DNA of 64,000 nucleotides, taken from the NCBI RefSeq assembly GCF_000284595.1, contig NC_017671.1, positions 2,575,001 to 2,639,000 on the forward strand, in the 5' to 3' direction. Positions 14,928 through 23,318 of this stretch are shown here, piece after piece. The stretch is from Stenotrophomonas maltophilia D457. GTDB lineage: Bacteria; Pseudomonadota; Gammaproteobacteria; Xanthomonadales; Xanthomonadaceae. The first letter of the stretch is position 1, and each line of letters begins with the position of its first letter. The notes beneath the pieces are model-generated. The model was given only the letters and a program-made list of their open reading frames with translations, ran no database searches and was not told where the DNA came from. A program made the translations under genes and the position numbers.

Positions 14928-17687
14928 ATGAGCCTGCTCAACGCCTGGTTCAACGCCTTCCTGCGCAGCCGTCGCGCAGGCAACCTGTTCCGCCGTCGTG
15001 CGATGCCCGAAGCCGGCTTTGGCCCGGGCAGCGCCGAAGCGGCGCCGTTCGCGCTTACCACCGGCCTGGTCACCCTTGCCCAGCAGGAGGAAGCCGAGCT
15101 GCTGGCCACGCTGGAGTCGCATGCCGATGGCCTCAGCCCGCATGAAGCCGAGGAGCGGCTGGCCACGCTCGGCCCCAACGAGGTGGATCACGAGAAGCCG
15201 CTGCCGTGGTGGCGGCACCTGTGGCAGTGCTACCGCAACCCGTTCAACCTGCTGCTGACCGTACTGGCCGCGGTGTCCTGGCTGACCGAGGACATCAAGG
15301 CCACCGTGGTGATCGGTGCGATGGTGCTGCTGTCCACGCTGATCCGCTTCGTGCAGGAAGGCCGCTCCAACCGTGCAGCCGAGCGGCTGAAGGCACTGGT
15401 CGGCAACACCGCGCGCGTGCTGCGCCGCAATCCGGGCACCGAGGCCGCCGATGTGGCCGACCAGTACTTCGGTGCGCACCTGCACAGCCGTCGCCCGGCA
15501 CGCCTGCTGGACCTGCCGATCCGTGAGCTGGTGCCCGGTGACCACATCGTGCTGTCGGCCGGCGACATGATTCCGGCCGATTGCCGCGTACTGACCGCCA
15601 AGGACCTGTTCGTGGCACAGGCCGCAATGACCGGCGAATCGCTGCCGGTGGAAAAGTTCCCGCACCCCGGCGATGGCCTGGCTGGCCTGCTGGAGCAGCA
15701 CAACCTGCTGTTCATGGGCACCAACGTGGTGTCAGGCACCGCCACCGCCGTGGTGCTGGCCACCGGCAACCGCACCTACTTCGGCACGCTGGCCCAGCGC
15801 AGCACCGCTACCGACCGTGCGCCCACCGCGTTCCAGGCCGGCGTCAACAGTGTCAGCTGGCTGCTGATCCGCTTCGCGCTGGTGATGGTGCCGTTCGTGC
15901 TGCTGATCAACGGCTGGACCAAGGGTGACTGGACCGAGGCGTTCCTGTTCGCGCTGTCGGTAGCGGTGGGCTTGACGCCGGAAATGCTGCCGATGATCGT
16001 CACCTCCACCCTGGCCAAGGGTGCGGTGCTGCTGTCGCGGCGCAAGGTGATCGTCAAGCGCCTGGATGCGATCCAGAACTTCGGCGCGATGGAAGTTCTG
16101 TGCACCGACAAGACCGGCACGCTCACCCAGGACAGGATCGCGCTGGAGCGCCACACCGATGTGTTCGGTCACGATTCGGAAGACGTGCTGAAGTTCGCTT
16201 ACCTCAACAGCCACTTCCAGACCGGGCTGATCAACCTGCTGGACCGCGCGGTGCTGGAGCACGTGGAGCTGCAGAGTTCGCTGCGGCTGTCGCAGGACTA
16301 CCACAAGGTGGATGAGATCCCGTTCGACTTCGAGCGCCGCCGCATGTCGGTGGTGGTGTCCGAGCGCGAGGACCACCATGAGCTGATCTGCAAGGGCGCG
16401 GTGGAAGAGATGCTGGCGGTGTGCAGCACCGTGCGCGAGAACGGCCAGGACATGCCACTGGACGAGCGCCGCCTGGCGCGGGTGCGGCAGACCACCGAGG
16501 AACTGAACGAACAGGGCCTGCGCGTGGTGGCGGTGGCGATGAAGGAGACCGCGGCCAGTCAGAGCGCCTACTCGCAAGCGGACGAGTGCGGTTTGACGCT
16601 GGTCGGCTACGTGGCCTTCCTGGACCCGCCGAAGGAGTCGGCTGCGCAGGCGCTGCAGGCGCTGGCCGCACACGGTGTCGAGGTCAAGGTCTTCACTGGC
16701 GACAACGAACTGGTGACCGCCCGTGTCTGCGCACAGGTGGGGCTGGACGCGGACACCATCCTGACCGGCCCGCAGATCGAGCGCATGGACGACGGCGCGC
16801 TGTCGCGGGCGCTGCACCACCATCGCGTGTTTGCCCGGCTGACGCCGCTGCACAAGGAGCGGCTGGTACGCGAGCTGCGGGCGCAGGGCAAGGTGGTCGG
16901 CTTCCTCGGTGACGGCATCAACGATGCGCCGGCGCTGCGCGCAGCCGATATCGGCATCAGCGTGGACAGCGCGGTGGACATTGCCAAGGAGGCGGCCGAC
17001 ATCATCCTGCTGGAAAAGAACCTGATGGTGCTGGAGGAAGGCGTCATCCAGGGCCGGCGTACGTTCAACAACATGCTGAAGTACATCCGCATGACCGCCA
17101 GCTCCAACTTCGGCAATGTGTTCTCGGTGCTGGTGGCCTCGGCCTTCCTGCCGTTCCTGCCGATGCTGCCGCTGCAGCTGCTGGTGCAGAACCTGCTGTA
17201 TGACATCTCGCAGATCGCCATTCCGTTCGACAACGTGGATGAGGAACTGGTACGCAAGCCGCTGAAGTGGAACCCGGCGGACATCGGCCGCTTCATGGTG
17301 TTCTTCGGGCCGATCAGCTCGCTCTTCGACCTGAGCTGTTTCGCGCTGATGTGGTACGTGTTCGATGCACGCACGCCGGCCGACCAGGGCCTGTTCCAGT
17401 CCGGCTGGTTCGTGGTCGGCCTGCTGACCCAGACCCTGATCGTGCACATGATCCGCACGCCAAAGGTGCCGTTCCTGCAGAGCATCGCCGCGCCGCCACT
17501 GCTGCTGATGACCGGCCTGATCATGGCCATCGGCGTGGCCCTGCCGATGAGCCCGCTGGCCGGCTACTTCAAGCTGCAGGCGCTGCCGGTTGGCTACTGG
17601 CCGTTCCTGGTGGCGATCCTGTTCGGCTATGCGGTGCTGACCACCGCGCTGAAGAAGTTCTACATCCGTCGTTACGGCTGGCAGTAA
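14928..17687 (+). CDS. mgtA: Mg2+-importing P-type ATPase
   Basis: The 919-aa inner-membrane P3B-type ATPase imports Mg2+ under limitation. It carries the dephosphorylation motif TGES (234-237), the phosphorylated Asp394 in CTDKTGTLTQD, the hinge GDGINDAP (661-668) and the TM4 motif VGLTPEMLPMIV that distinguishes Mg2+ ATPases. Ten membrane spans are expected, four of them in the C-terminal third. GAGGAG is seven bases before the ATG at 14928. The upstream MgtL-like leader and downstream mgtC mark this as the low-magnesium operon. Length matches MgtA/MgtB (about 900 aa). Confidence 0.95.
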   Translation: MSLLNAWFNAFLRSRRAGNLFRRRAMPEAGFGPGSAEAAPFALTTGLVTLAQQEEAELLATLESHADGLSPHEAEERLATLGPNEVDHEKPLPWWRHLWQCYRNPFNLLLTVLAAVSWLTEDIKATVVIGAMVLLSTLIRFVQEGRSNRAAERLKALVGNTARVLRRNPGTEAADVADQYFGAHLHSRRPARLLDLPIRELVPGDHIVLSAGDMIPADCRVLTAKDLFVAQAAMTGESLPVEKFPHPGDGLAGLLEQHNLLFMGTNVVSGTATAVVLATGNRTYFGTLAQRSTATDRAPTAFQAGVNSVSWLLIRFALVMVPFVLLINGWTKGDWTEAFLFALSVAVGLTPEMLPMIVTSTLAKGAVLLSRRKVIVKRLDAIQNFGAMEVLCTDKTGTLTQDRIALERHTDVFGHDSEDVLKFAYLNSHFQTGLINLLDRAVLEHVELQSSLRLSQDYHKVDEIPFDFERRRMSVVVSEREDHHELICKGAVEEMLAVCSTVRENGQDMPLDERRLARVRQTTEELNEQGLRVVAVAMKETAASQSAYSQADECGLTLVGYVAFLDPPKESAAQALQALAAHGVEVKVFTGDNELVTARVCAQVGLDADTILTGPQIERMDDGALSRALHHHRVFARLTPLHKERLVRELRAQGKVVGFLGDGINDAPALRAADIGISVDSAVDIAKEAADIILLEKNLMVLEEGVIQGRRTFNNMLKYIRMTASSNFGNVFSVLVASAFLPFLPMLPLQLLVQNLLYDISQIAIPFDNVDEELVRKPLKWNPADIGRFMVFFGPISSLFDLSCFALMWYVFDARTPADQGLFQSGWFVVGLLTQTLIVHMIRTPKVPFLQSIAAPPLLLMTGLIMAIGVALPMSPLAGYFKLQALPVGYWPFLVAILFGYAVLTTALKKFYIRRYGWQ

Positions 17688-17717
17688 GCACCCGCCGCTT
17701 GTCCAGGGAGAAACGCA

Positions 17718-18455
17718 ATGGACATCAATCCGAACCTGCCGGCGTTCAACGCCGGCGCCACGCTCAGCTCGCTGATCAGCCTGTCGGTGGCATTCGTGCT
17801 GGGCACGGTCATCGGCCTGGAGCGGCAGCTGCGGCAACGCACCGCCGGCCTGCGTACCAATACGCTGGTGGCGGTGGGTGCGGCAGTGTTCGTCGATCTG
17901 GCGGTGCGCTTCCATGACCTGTACGGCGGACCACCCTCGCCGCTGCATGTGGTGGCCTATGTGATCTCCGGCGTCGGCTTCCTCGGCGCCGGCGCGATCA
18001 TGAAGGACGGCGCCCAGGTGTCCGGCCTGAACACCGCCGCCACCCTGTGGGGATCGGCAGCGGTGGGAGCCTGCGCGGGTATCAAGCTGCTGCCCGAAGC
18101 AGTGCTCGCAGCGGTGTTCGTGCTGGCCGCCAATACCCTGCTGCGGCCGGTGGTGAACCGCATCCAGCGGCAGCCGCTGCCGGAAGCGTTCAGCGAGGCG
18201 ACCTATGCGATCAACGTGGTCTGCCAGCGCGAGCAGCAGGCCGAGGTGCTGGACCAGCTGTTGCTGCTGCTTGAGCAGGCGCATTACCCGGTGCGCGCGG
18301 TGGACCAGCGCCCGTTCGGCGAGCGCGATGTGGAGATCGAAGCGGTGCTGTATGCCACCACGGTGGATGCCGGCGAACTGGACGCCGTACTTGCGACGCT
18401 GGCGACCACGCCCGGTGTGCTGCAGGGATTCTGGAACGCCAGCCTGGAGGAGTAG
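17718..18455 (+). CDS. mgtC: MgtC/SapB family protein
   Basis: The 245-aa inner-membrane protein has four to five spans in its first 150 residues with family blocks GTVIGLERQLRQRTAGLRTN and GVGFLGAGAIMKDG. A soluble ACT-like C-terminal domain (about 160-245) follows. MgtC proteins support growth and virulence at low Mg2+, in Salmonella by restraining the F1Fo ATP synthase. It follows mgtA by 30 bp with AGGGAGA before the ATG. Its TAG stop is part of the GTAG head of a REP element. Confidence 0.92.
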   Translation: MDINPNLPAFNAGATLSSLISLSVAFVLGTVIGLERQLRQRTAGLRTNTLVAVGAAVFVDLAVRFHDLYGGPPSPLHVVAYVISGVGFLGAGAIMKDGAQVSGLNTAATLWGSAAVGACAGIKLLPEAVLAAVFVLAANTLLRPVVNRIQRQPLPEAFSEATYAINVVCQREQQAEVLDQLLLLLEQAHYPVRAVDQRPFGERDVEIEAVLYATTVDAGELDAVLATLATTPGVLQGFWNASLEE

Positions 18456-18680
18456 TGCCGGCCGCTGGCCGGCAACACCGTGCACCGCTTTGGTAGGTGC
18501 CGACCTTGGTCGGCAGAGAACCTTCAGAGACCGTGTCCATCCCTGCGGTAGTGCCGGCCGCTGGCCGGCAACCTCATGAGCTCCGGCAACACCGTGCAGT
18601 TGCCGGCCAGCGGCCGGCACTACCAGGCATCGTTCTGGCTTGTGCCGACCAACGGTCGGCACCCACAGCAAAAGAGCCTG
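18452..18680. repeat. Cluster of five SMAG/REP palindromes
   Basis: Elements start near 18452 (GTAGTGCCGGCC), 18493 (GTAGGTGCCGACC) and 18547 (GTAGTGCCGGCC); inverted or partial copies lie at 18599-18624 and 18642-18664. They fill most of the gap between mgtC and the histidine kinase gene. The first begins inside the mgtC stop codon. No gene is supported here. Confidence 0.88.
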
Positions 18681-18749
18681 CCGACCAAGATCGGCATCTG
18701 CCGATGGCGGCTTTGCTATCCTTTCACCCCACGCCAGGGAGCCGTCCCG

Positions 18750-19805
18750 ATGCCATCGCTGTCGCCCCGCCGCCCGCTGGTGCTGCTGGCCCTGATCGTC
18801 GTGATGGCCGCGATCTTCCTGATCGACACCGTCACCGATTACGCGGTTGCTGCTGCCTGCTTCTACGCAGCGGTCATCCTCGCGGCATCGCGCGTGCTGG
18901 CCGCCCGCGGCCTGATCACGCTGGCCATCGCCTGCATCGCGCTGACCGGGCTGAGTTTCTTCCTGACCCGCTTCGGCACCTACCGCATCGGCCTGGTCAA
19001 TTCGGTGATCGGCATGCTGGTGATCGGCATCACCACCTACCTCGCACTGAACATGGAAGCGGCCAAGGCCGCCGTGCAGGAAGCACAGGGCCGTCTGCTG
19101 CGGGTAGCGCGCGCCTCCACCGTAGGCGAGCTGACCACCTCCATCGCCCACGAAGTGAACCAGCCGCTGGCGGCCATCGCCAGCAGCGCCGAAGCCTGCC
19201 AACGCTGGCTGGCGCAGGACCCGCCGAACGTGGACAAGGCACGCCAGACCGTGGCCCGCATCCTGGCCGATGCGCACCGTGCCGGCGATGTGATCGCCCG
19301 CATCCGCGGCCTGACCCAGGGCGCGGCACCGGAACGGCGCGCCTTCGACCTAAACCAGGCGGTGGAGGAAATGCTGGCGTTGTCGCGCAGCGAACTGGAC
19401 CAGCATGGCGTGGCCGTGGCCCTGCTGCTGGACGCCGACCTGCCGCCGGTGCAGGCCGATCGCGTACAGGTGCAGCAGGTGATCGGCAACCTGATCCTCA
19501 ATGCGGTGGATGCAATGGAAGCCGTACCCGCAGGCGACCGGCGTCTGTCGCTGCTGACCCGGCGTGAGGGCCAACGGGTCAGCCTCAGCGTCCGTGACCG
19601 TGGTGTCGGCCTGCCCGCCGAGCATCCCGAGCGCGTGTTCGACGCGTTCTGGACCACCAAGTCACACGGGTTGGGGCTGGGCCTCAGCCTGAGCCGCTCG
19701 ATGATCGAGGCCAACGACGGCCAGATCCGCGCCGAACGACCGGCAGGCGGCGGTGCCTGCTTCGTCTTCGACCTGCCCGTCGCCACGGATGTCCACCATG
19801 CGTAA
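18750..19805 (+). CDS. Sensor histidine kinase (FixL/TodS-like, membrane)
   Basis: The 351-aa kinase has about four membrane spans in the first 100 residues and almost no periplasmic domain, then a HisKA-type dimer domain with His134 in SIAHEVNQPLAA. The HATPase domain has N-box NLILNAVDAMEA and G-boxes DRGVGLP and GLGLGLSLSRSM. A short input region suggests it senses through the membrane or a partner. AGGGAG precedes the ATG at 18750. The following FixJ-type regulator starts before this gene ends, so the two form a pair. Signal unknown. Confidence 0.9.
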   Translation: MPSLSPRRPLVLLALIVVMAAIFLIDTVTDYAVAAACFYAAVILAASRVLAARGLITLAIACIALTGLSFFLTRFGTYRIGLVNSVIGMLVIGITTYLALNMEAAKAAVQEAQGRLLRVARASTVGELTTSIAHEVNQPLAAIASSAEACQRWLAQDPPNVDKARQTVARILADAHRAGDVIARIRGLTQGAAPERRAFDLNQAVEEMLALSRSELDQHGVAVALLLDADLPPVQADRVQVQQVIGNLILNAVDAMEAVPAGDRRLSLLTRREGQRVSLSVRDRGVGLPAEHPERVFDAFWTTKSHGLGLGLSLSRSMIEANDGQIRAERPAGGGACFVFDLPVATDVHHA

Positions 19806-20439
19806 GCCCACTGCACCCATCGCCGATCCGGCGCCCATTGTCTATGTGGTCGACGACGATCCGTCGGTGCGCGCGGCGCTGGAAGACCTGCTGGCCTCGA
19901 TGGGCCTGCAGGTGCGGGCCTTCGCCTCCACCCAGGCCTTCCTCGAACACGACCTGGAAGACGCGCCGGCCTGCCTGGTGCTGGACGTGCGCATGCCCGG
20001 CCAGAGCGGTCTTGAATTCCATCGCACGATGGGCAGCCATGGCCTGCAGCTCCCCGTGGTGTTCATCACCGGCCACGGCGACATCGCGATGGGTGTCAAC
20101 GCGATCAAGGACGGTGCCATCGAATTCCTGACCAAGCCCTTTCGCGACCAGGAACTGCTGGATGCGATCCACAAGGGCATCGAGATCGACCGCCAGCGCC
20201 GCCGCGAGGGCGAGGCGCTCGATGCCCTGCAGCAGCGCTGGAACACGCTCAACGCGGGTGAGCGCGAGGTGGTCGATGGCGTGGTGCGTGGCCGCCTCAA
20301 CAAGCAGATCGCCGGCGACCTCGGCGTCAGTGAGATCACGGTGAAGGTGCGCCGCGCACAGGTGATGCGCAAGATGGGCGCGCGCACCCTGGTCGACCTG
20401 GTGCGCATGTACGACCGCCTGCAGGCGGGGACGCCATGA
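19798..20439 (+). CDS. FixJ/NarL-type response regulator
   Basis: The 213-aa regulator has a receiver domain with acidic pocket VVDDDP and phospho-acceptor Asp63 in LVLDVRMPG, conserved TKPF lysine, and a C-terminal LuxR-type helix-turn-helix (LNAGEREVVDGVVRGRLNKQ, then VSEITVKVRRAQVMRK). It is the cognate partner of the kinase, whose stop overlaps its start region. ATGs at 19789 and 19798 are both possible; the spacing after GGAT is not decisive. DNA targets are not evident from the window. Confidence 0.9.
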   Translation: MRKPTAPIADPAPIVYVVDDDPSVRAALEDLLASMGLQVRAFASTQAFLEHDLEDAPACLVLDVRMPGQSGLEFHRTMGSHGLQLPVVFITGHGDIAMGVNAIKDGAIEFLTKPFRDQELLDAIHKGIEIDRQRRREGEALDALQQRWNTLNAGEREVVDGVVRGRLNKQIAGDLGVSEITVKVRRAQVMRKMGARTLVDLVRMYDRLQAGTP

Positions 20440-20951
20440 ACGTCCACGTCGCCTTGCTGCGCGCGGTCAACGTCGGCGGTACCGGCAGGCTGCCGATGCG
20501 CGAACTGGTGGCGATGTGCGAGGACGCAGGCTTCGCCGATGTCCGCACGTACATCGCCAGCGGCAACGTGGTGTTGCGCAGCTCGCTCGACGAGGCGGGC
20601 GTGCGCCAGGCCCTCGGCCAGCGGCTCCAGGAATATGCCGGCAAGCCGGTAGGCGTACTGGTGCGTTCGGCCAGCGAGATCGCAGGCGTGGTGGCACGCA
20701 ATCCGTTTCCGGATGCCGCCGGCAACCGTGTGGTCGCCCTGTTCCTCGACGGCAGCCTGCCTGCCGACCCGCTTGATGGCGTGACCGGCCGGCGCGACGA
20801 ACAGCTTGCACTCGGCACGCGCGAGATCTTCATCCACTACGGCGCCGGCATGGCCGACTCGCGCCTGCGCATTCCCGGCTCGGCACAGGGCACGGCGCGC
20901 AATCTCAATACCGTCGCCCGGCTCGCGGCGATGGCAGCGGAACTCCGCTAG
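20436..20951 (+). CDS. DUF1697 family protein
   Basis: The 171-aa cytoplasmic protein matches the DUF1697 family from its opening (HVALLRAVNVGGTGRLPMRE) through YIASGNVV and the C-terminal SRLRIPGSAQGTARN block. The family is widespread, of unknown function. Its ATG overlaps the response-regulator stop (ATGA), indicating translational coupling. Its stop shares the four bases CTAG with the stop of the convergent DUF3224 gene. Confidence 0.85.
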   Translation: MNVHVALLRAVNVGGTGRLPMRELVAMCEDAGFADVRTYIASGNVVLRSSLDEAGVRQALGQRLQEYAGKPVGVLVRSASEIAGVVARNPFPDAAGNRVVALFLDGSLPADPLDGVTGRRDEQLALGTREIFIHYGAGMADSRLRIPGSAQGTARNLNTVARLAAMAAELR

Positions 20952-21340
20952 ATCTCGTCCGGCAGGCTGTAGACCAGCCGGTAGTCGTGGCGGCCTTCAC
21001 TGATGGTGATCTCCAGTGTGCCGCTCAGGCCGAACAGTCCTTCACTGCCCGAATCGGGCACCACCACCACGCTCAGCTGCGGCGTGCCACGGGTCATCAA
21101 CCCGTTGTGCTGCAGGGTGAACCCACCCTGGCGCCCGGCCAGCGTGGCCGTTACCCGTTCCATCGCCACGTAGCCGGCCGAGCCCTGCACCGGCGTGCGG
21201 AAGGCCAGCATCTGGCCGACGCTGCTGCCGTGCAGGTCGCCGGCGAAGGTCTTGTTGATCGACATCACCGCAATTGGGCCGTCATTGCCACCGATCGGCC
21301 GCAGATCCACTTCAAACGTACCGTGTGCTTCGCCCTGCAT
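20948..21340 (-). CDS. DUF3224 family protein
   Basis: The 130-aa protein fits the DUF3224 beta-barrel family (GTFEVDLRP, SINKTFAGDLHGSSVGQML, GGFTLQHNGLMTRG). It has no signal peptide. Function is unknown; related proteins are allene-oxide-cyclase-like barrels. It is a single gene convergent with the DUF1697 gene. Confidence 0.85.
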   Translation of the reverse strand: MQGEAHGTFEVDLRPIGGNDGPIAVMSINKTFAGDLHGSSVGQMLAFRTPVQGSAGYVAMERVTATLAGRQGGFTLQHNGLMTRGTPQLSVVVVPDSGSEGLFGLSGTLEITISEGRHDYRLVYSLPDEI

Positions 21341-21371
21341 CCTGCTCTCCCCTCTGGTCGGTTCAACGCTG

Positions 21372-21806
21372 CTACTTCTTCGTGGCCAGCACGATCACCC
21401 CGGCCAGCACCAGGCCGATGCCGCTCCACTCCCGCAGGCTGGGCCGCTCGCCCAGCAGAAGATAGGCCAGCACGATCGCCAGCACCACGCTGAACTTGTC
21501 CACCACGGCCACCTTGGCCAGCTCACCGCTCTGTAGTGCGCGAAAGTAGAACAGCCACGACGCACCGGTGGCCAGCGCCGACAGCACCAGGAACAGCTGG
21601 GTCCGCCCCGGCAGCAGCAATGGATTGGACCATTTGCCGGTGACCATCACCAGCGGCAGGATCACCGCCGCCACCACCAGGGTACGGATGGCCATGGCCA
21701 GGTCCGGGTCGACACCCTTGACGCCGACCTTGGCGAACAGCGCAGTCAGCGCTGCGAACACGGCGGACAGTCCCGACCAGAGCAACCATTGCGGTACGTT
21801 CTGCAC
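21372..21806 (-). CDS. Single-domain EamA-type membrane transporter
   Basis: The protein of about 144 residues has one EamA (DMT) domain with five hydrophobic segments, ending ERPSLREWSGIGLVLAGVIVLATKK. Single-domain members normally pair to make the ten-helix transporter. I prefer the GTG at 21806 (QNVPQWLLW start, GAGGG ahead), since that gives the usual length near 140; an ATG at 21863 would add 19 residues. Substrate unknown. Confidence 0.78.
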   Translation of the reverse strand: MQNVPQWLLWSGLSAVFAALTALFAKVGVKGVDPDLAMAIRTLVVAAVILPLVMVTGKWSNPLLLPGRTQLFLVLSALATGASWLFYFRALQSGELAKVAVVDKFSVVLAIVLAYLLLGERPSLREWSGIGLVLAGVIVLATKK

Positions 21807-21941
21807 GAAGCCCTCGCTTGCCGCAACCGATGAGCGTGCGCCAACGCTACTCCACCCTGCCATCGGTGGGGCTTCACCTGCCCATCACCGCCGCTACAAT
21901 GGGACGGAATCGCCAGGGGGGCGATCTGCAGGGAATGCGCC

Positions 21942-22094
21942 ATGCTTGAACAGGACACCACCCTCGCCCATACCGGGCCGTCGGCCCTTGACCGGGCCCG
22001 CCTGTCGTGCGCCGCACGGCTGCCGCTCCCCTTCCCCTTCGTTTCGCAGCAACCTGCCCGTTCCGCGCGGCAGGTTCCTCATTGCCTGCCCTGA
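21942..22094 (+). CDS. Possible small upstream frame of the TelA-like operon
   Basis: A 50-codon frame starts with ATG at 21942 after AGGGA and stops 14 bases before the next gene. The promoter-like TACAAT at 21895 would place it first in the transcript. The product (MLEQDTTLAHTGPSALDRAR and on) is arginine/proline-rich without recognisable features. It may be a leader peptide or no gene at all. Confidence 0.25.
   Translation: MLEQDTTLAHTGPSALDRARLSCAARLPLPFPFVSQQPARSARQVPHCLP
22051..22076 (+). promoter_or_regulatory. Hairpin before the TelA-like operon
   Basis: AACCTGCC and GGCAGGTT form an 8-bp perfect stem around a 10-base loop, 33 bases before the start codon at 22109. It lacks a T-tract, so it may affect translation or RNA stability rather than terminate. 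Confidence 0.35.
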
Positions 22095-22108
22095 CCGGAG
22101 CCGTCGAA

Positions 22109-23305
22109 ATGTCCGAGAACACCCTCCTTGCCACGCCGGCCGCTACCGCGCCGATCAAGTACCTCGACCGCGCCATGGCCACGCTGCGCAGCCTGGGCCT
22201 GGCCGCTCCCCAGGACAACAACGCACCGGCCATCGCGCTGGTCTCGCAGCTGTCCACCCTTGACCAGGGCCGCGTGGTGGCCATTGCCCGCGTGCTGCAG
22301 CAGTCCGGGCATTTCAATGCCGTGATGCGTGATGAAATCAGCTCGGCCAAGGTGTCCGACCGCTATACCGAGATCATCCGCGCCTTCGACAGCATCCGTG
22401 ACGATGCCAGCACCATGGTCGAGCAGGTGCGCGACGGCAGGATCGACATGGGCGAGCGCCTGCAGAACCTGTGGATGAAGGTCACCCGCGGCGACATCCC
22501 GAGCCGGTTCGAGAAGATCCGCCGCACATTCCTGGAAGTCAGCCGCGATTCGGCCGAGCAGCTGCAGCGCGAGTCGCGCGTGCTGGAGATGTACGGCGAC
22601 TTCCGCCTGTCGATCAAGGATGCCGAGATCCAGGCCCATGAGCTCTTGAAGCTGCAGGAGCAGGCGCTGGCCGATGCCCGCGAGGCGCTGAAGCAGGCGC
22701 AGCAGCGCGTGGAGTCGGCCGATCCGGCCGCCGATGCCGCCGACACCGGCCGCCTGGTCATGGCCCGCGACGAGGCCCTGCGCAACAACCAGGCCGAGGA
22801 GTCGCGCTACCAGCTGGCCAAGGACCTGGCCGAGAACCTGCAGGTGAACTACGCCACCTCCGAGGCGATCATGCTGCGCGTGCACCAGTCGCACGAGATC
22901 AAGCGCCGCGTCAACGAGCGCTCGGTGGTGTTCTTCTCCACCAATGAAACCAGCTTCACCGCCTTGAACCTGGCCTTCACCACGCAGATGGGCCTGCATG
23001 AGTCCACGCAGGCGCTCAATGCGATGACCGAGGGCACCTCCAAGGGCCTGGAAGCGGTGGCCAACATTGGCGATGACGTGCTGCACGAGGGCCTGAAGGC
23101 CGGCTACGGCGCCACCATCGGCGTCGATTCGGTGCGCAAGCTGGTCGATGCGGTGGTGCGCTTCCAGGAGACCTCGCTGCGGGAGATCGAGCAGCTGCGC
23201 GGCCAGGCGACCCGCGACTCGGCCGAGATCGCCGAGTATGTCGAACAGGGCAAGCAGCGCTTCGCCGCCCTGCTGCAGGCGCCGCCGCGCCCGGAGTCGC
23301 GCTGA
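22109..23305 (+). CDS. TelA-like coiled-coil protein
   Basis: The 398-aa soluble protein is almost wholly helical, with long heptad-rich stretches (about residues 90-250 and 300-390). The layout resembles toxic-anion-resistance TelA proteins: a central RFEKIRRTFLEVSRDSAEQL region and a C-terminal ALNLAFTTQMGLHESTQALN segment followed by repeated helices. TelA relatives occur in stress and tellurite operons, but their mechanism is unclear. CGGAG precedes the ATG. It is the first of three tightly spaced genes. Alternative: a coiled-coil protein specific to this operon. Confidence 0.6.
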   Translation: MSENTLLATPAATAPIKYLDRAMATLRSLGLAAPQDNNAPAIALVSQLSTLDQGRVVAIARVLQQSGHFNAVMRDEISSAKVSDRYTEIIRAFDSIRDDASTMVEQVRDGRIDMGERLQNLWMKVTRGDIPSRFEKIRRTFLEVSRDSAEQLQRESRVLEMYGDFRLSIKDAEIQAHELLKLQEQALADAREALKQAQQRVESADPAADAADTGRLVMARDEALRNNQAEESRYQLAKDLAENLQVNYATSEAIMLRVHQSHEIKRRVNERSVVFFSTNETSFTALNLAFTTQMGLHESTQALNAMTEGTSKGLEAVANIGDDVLHEGLKAGYGATIGVDSVRKLVDAVVRFQETSLREIEQLRGQATRDSAEIAEYVEQGKQRFAALLQAPPRPESR

Positions 23306-23318
23306 GGTGAGTGCGACG

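Noticed and set aside
15732..19277. A 1181-codon open frame antisense to mgtA, mgtC and the kinase gene
   Set aside because: It is a by-product of high-GC codon usage on the opposite strand; the sense genes have complete catalytic motifs, and the antisense product is His/Gln/Arg-rich without domains.
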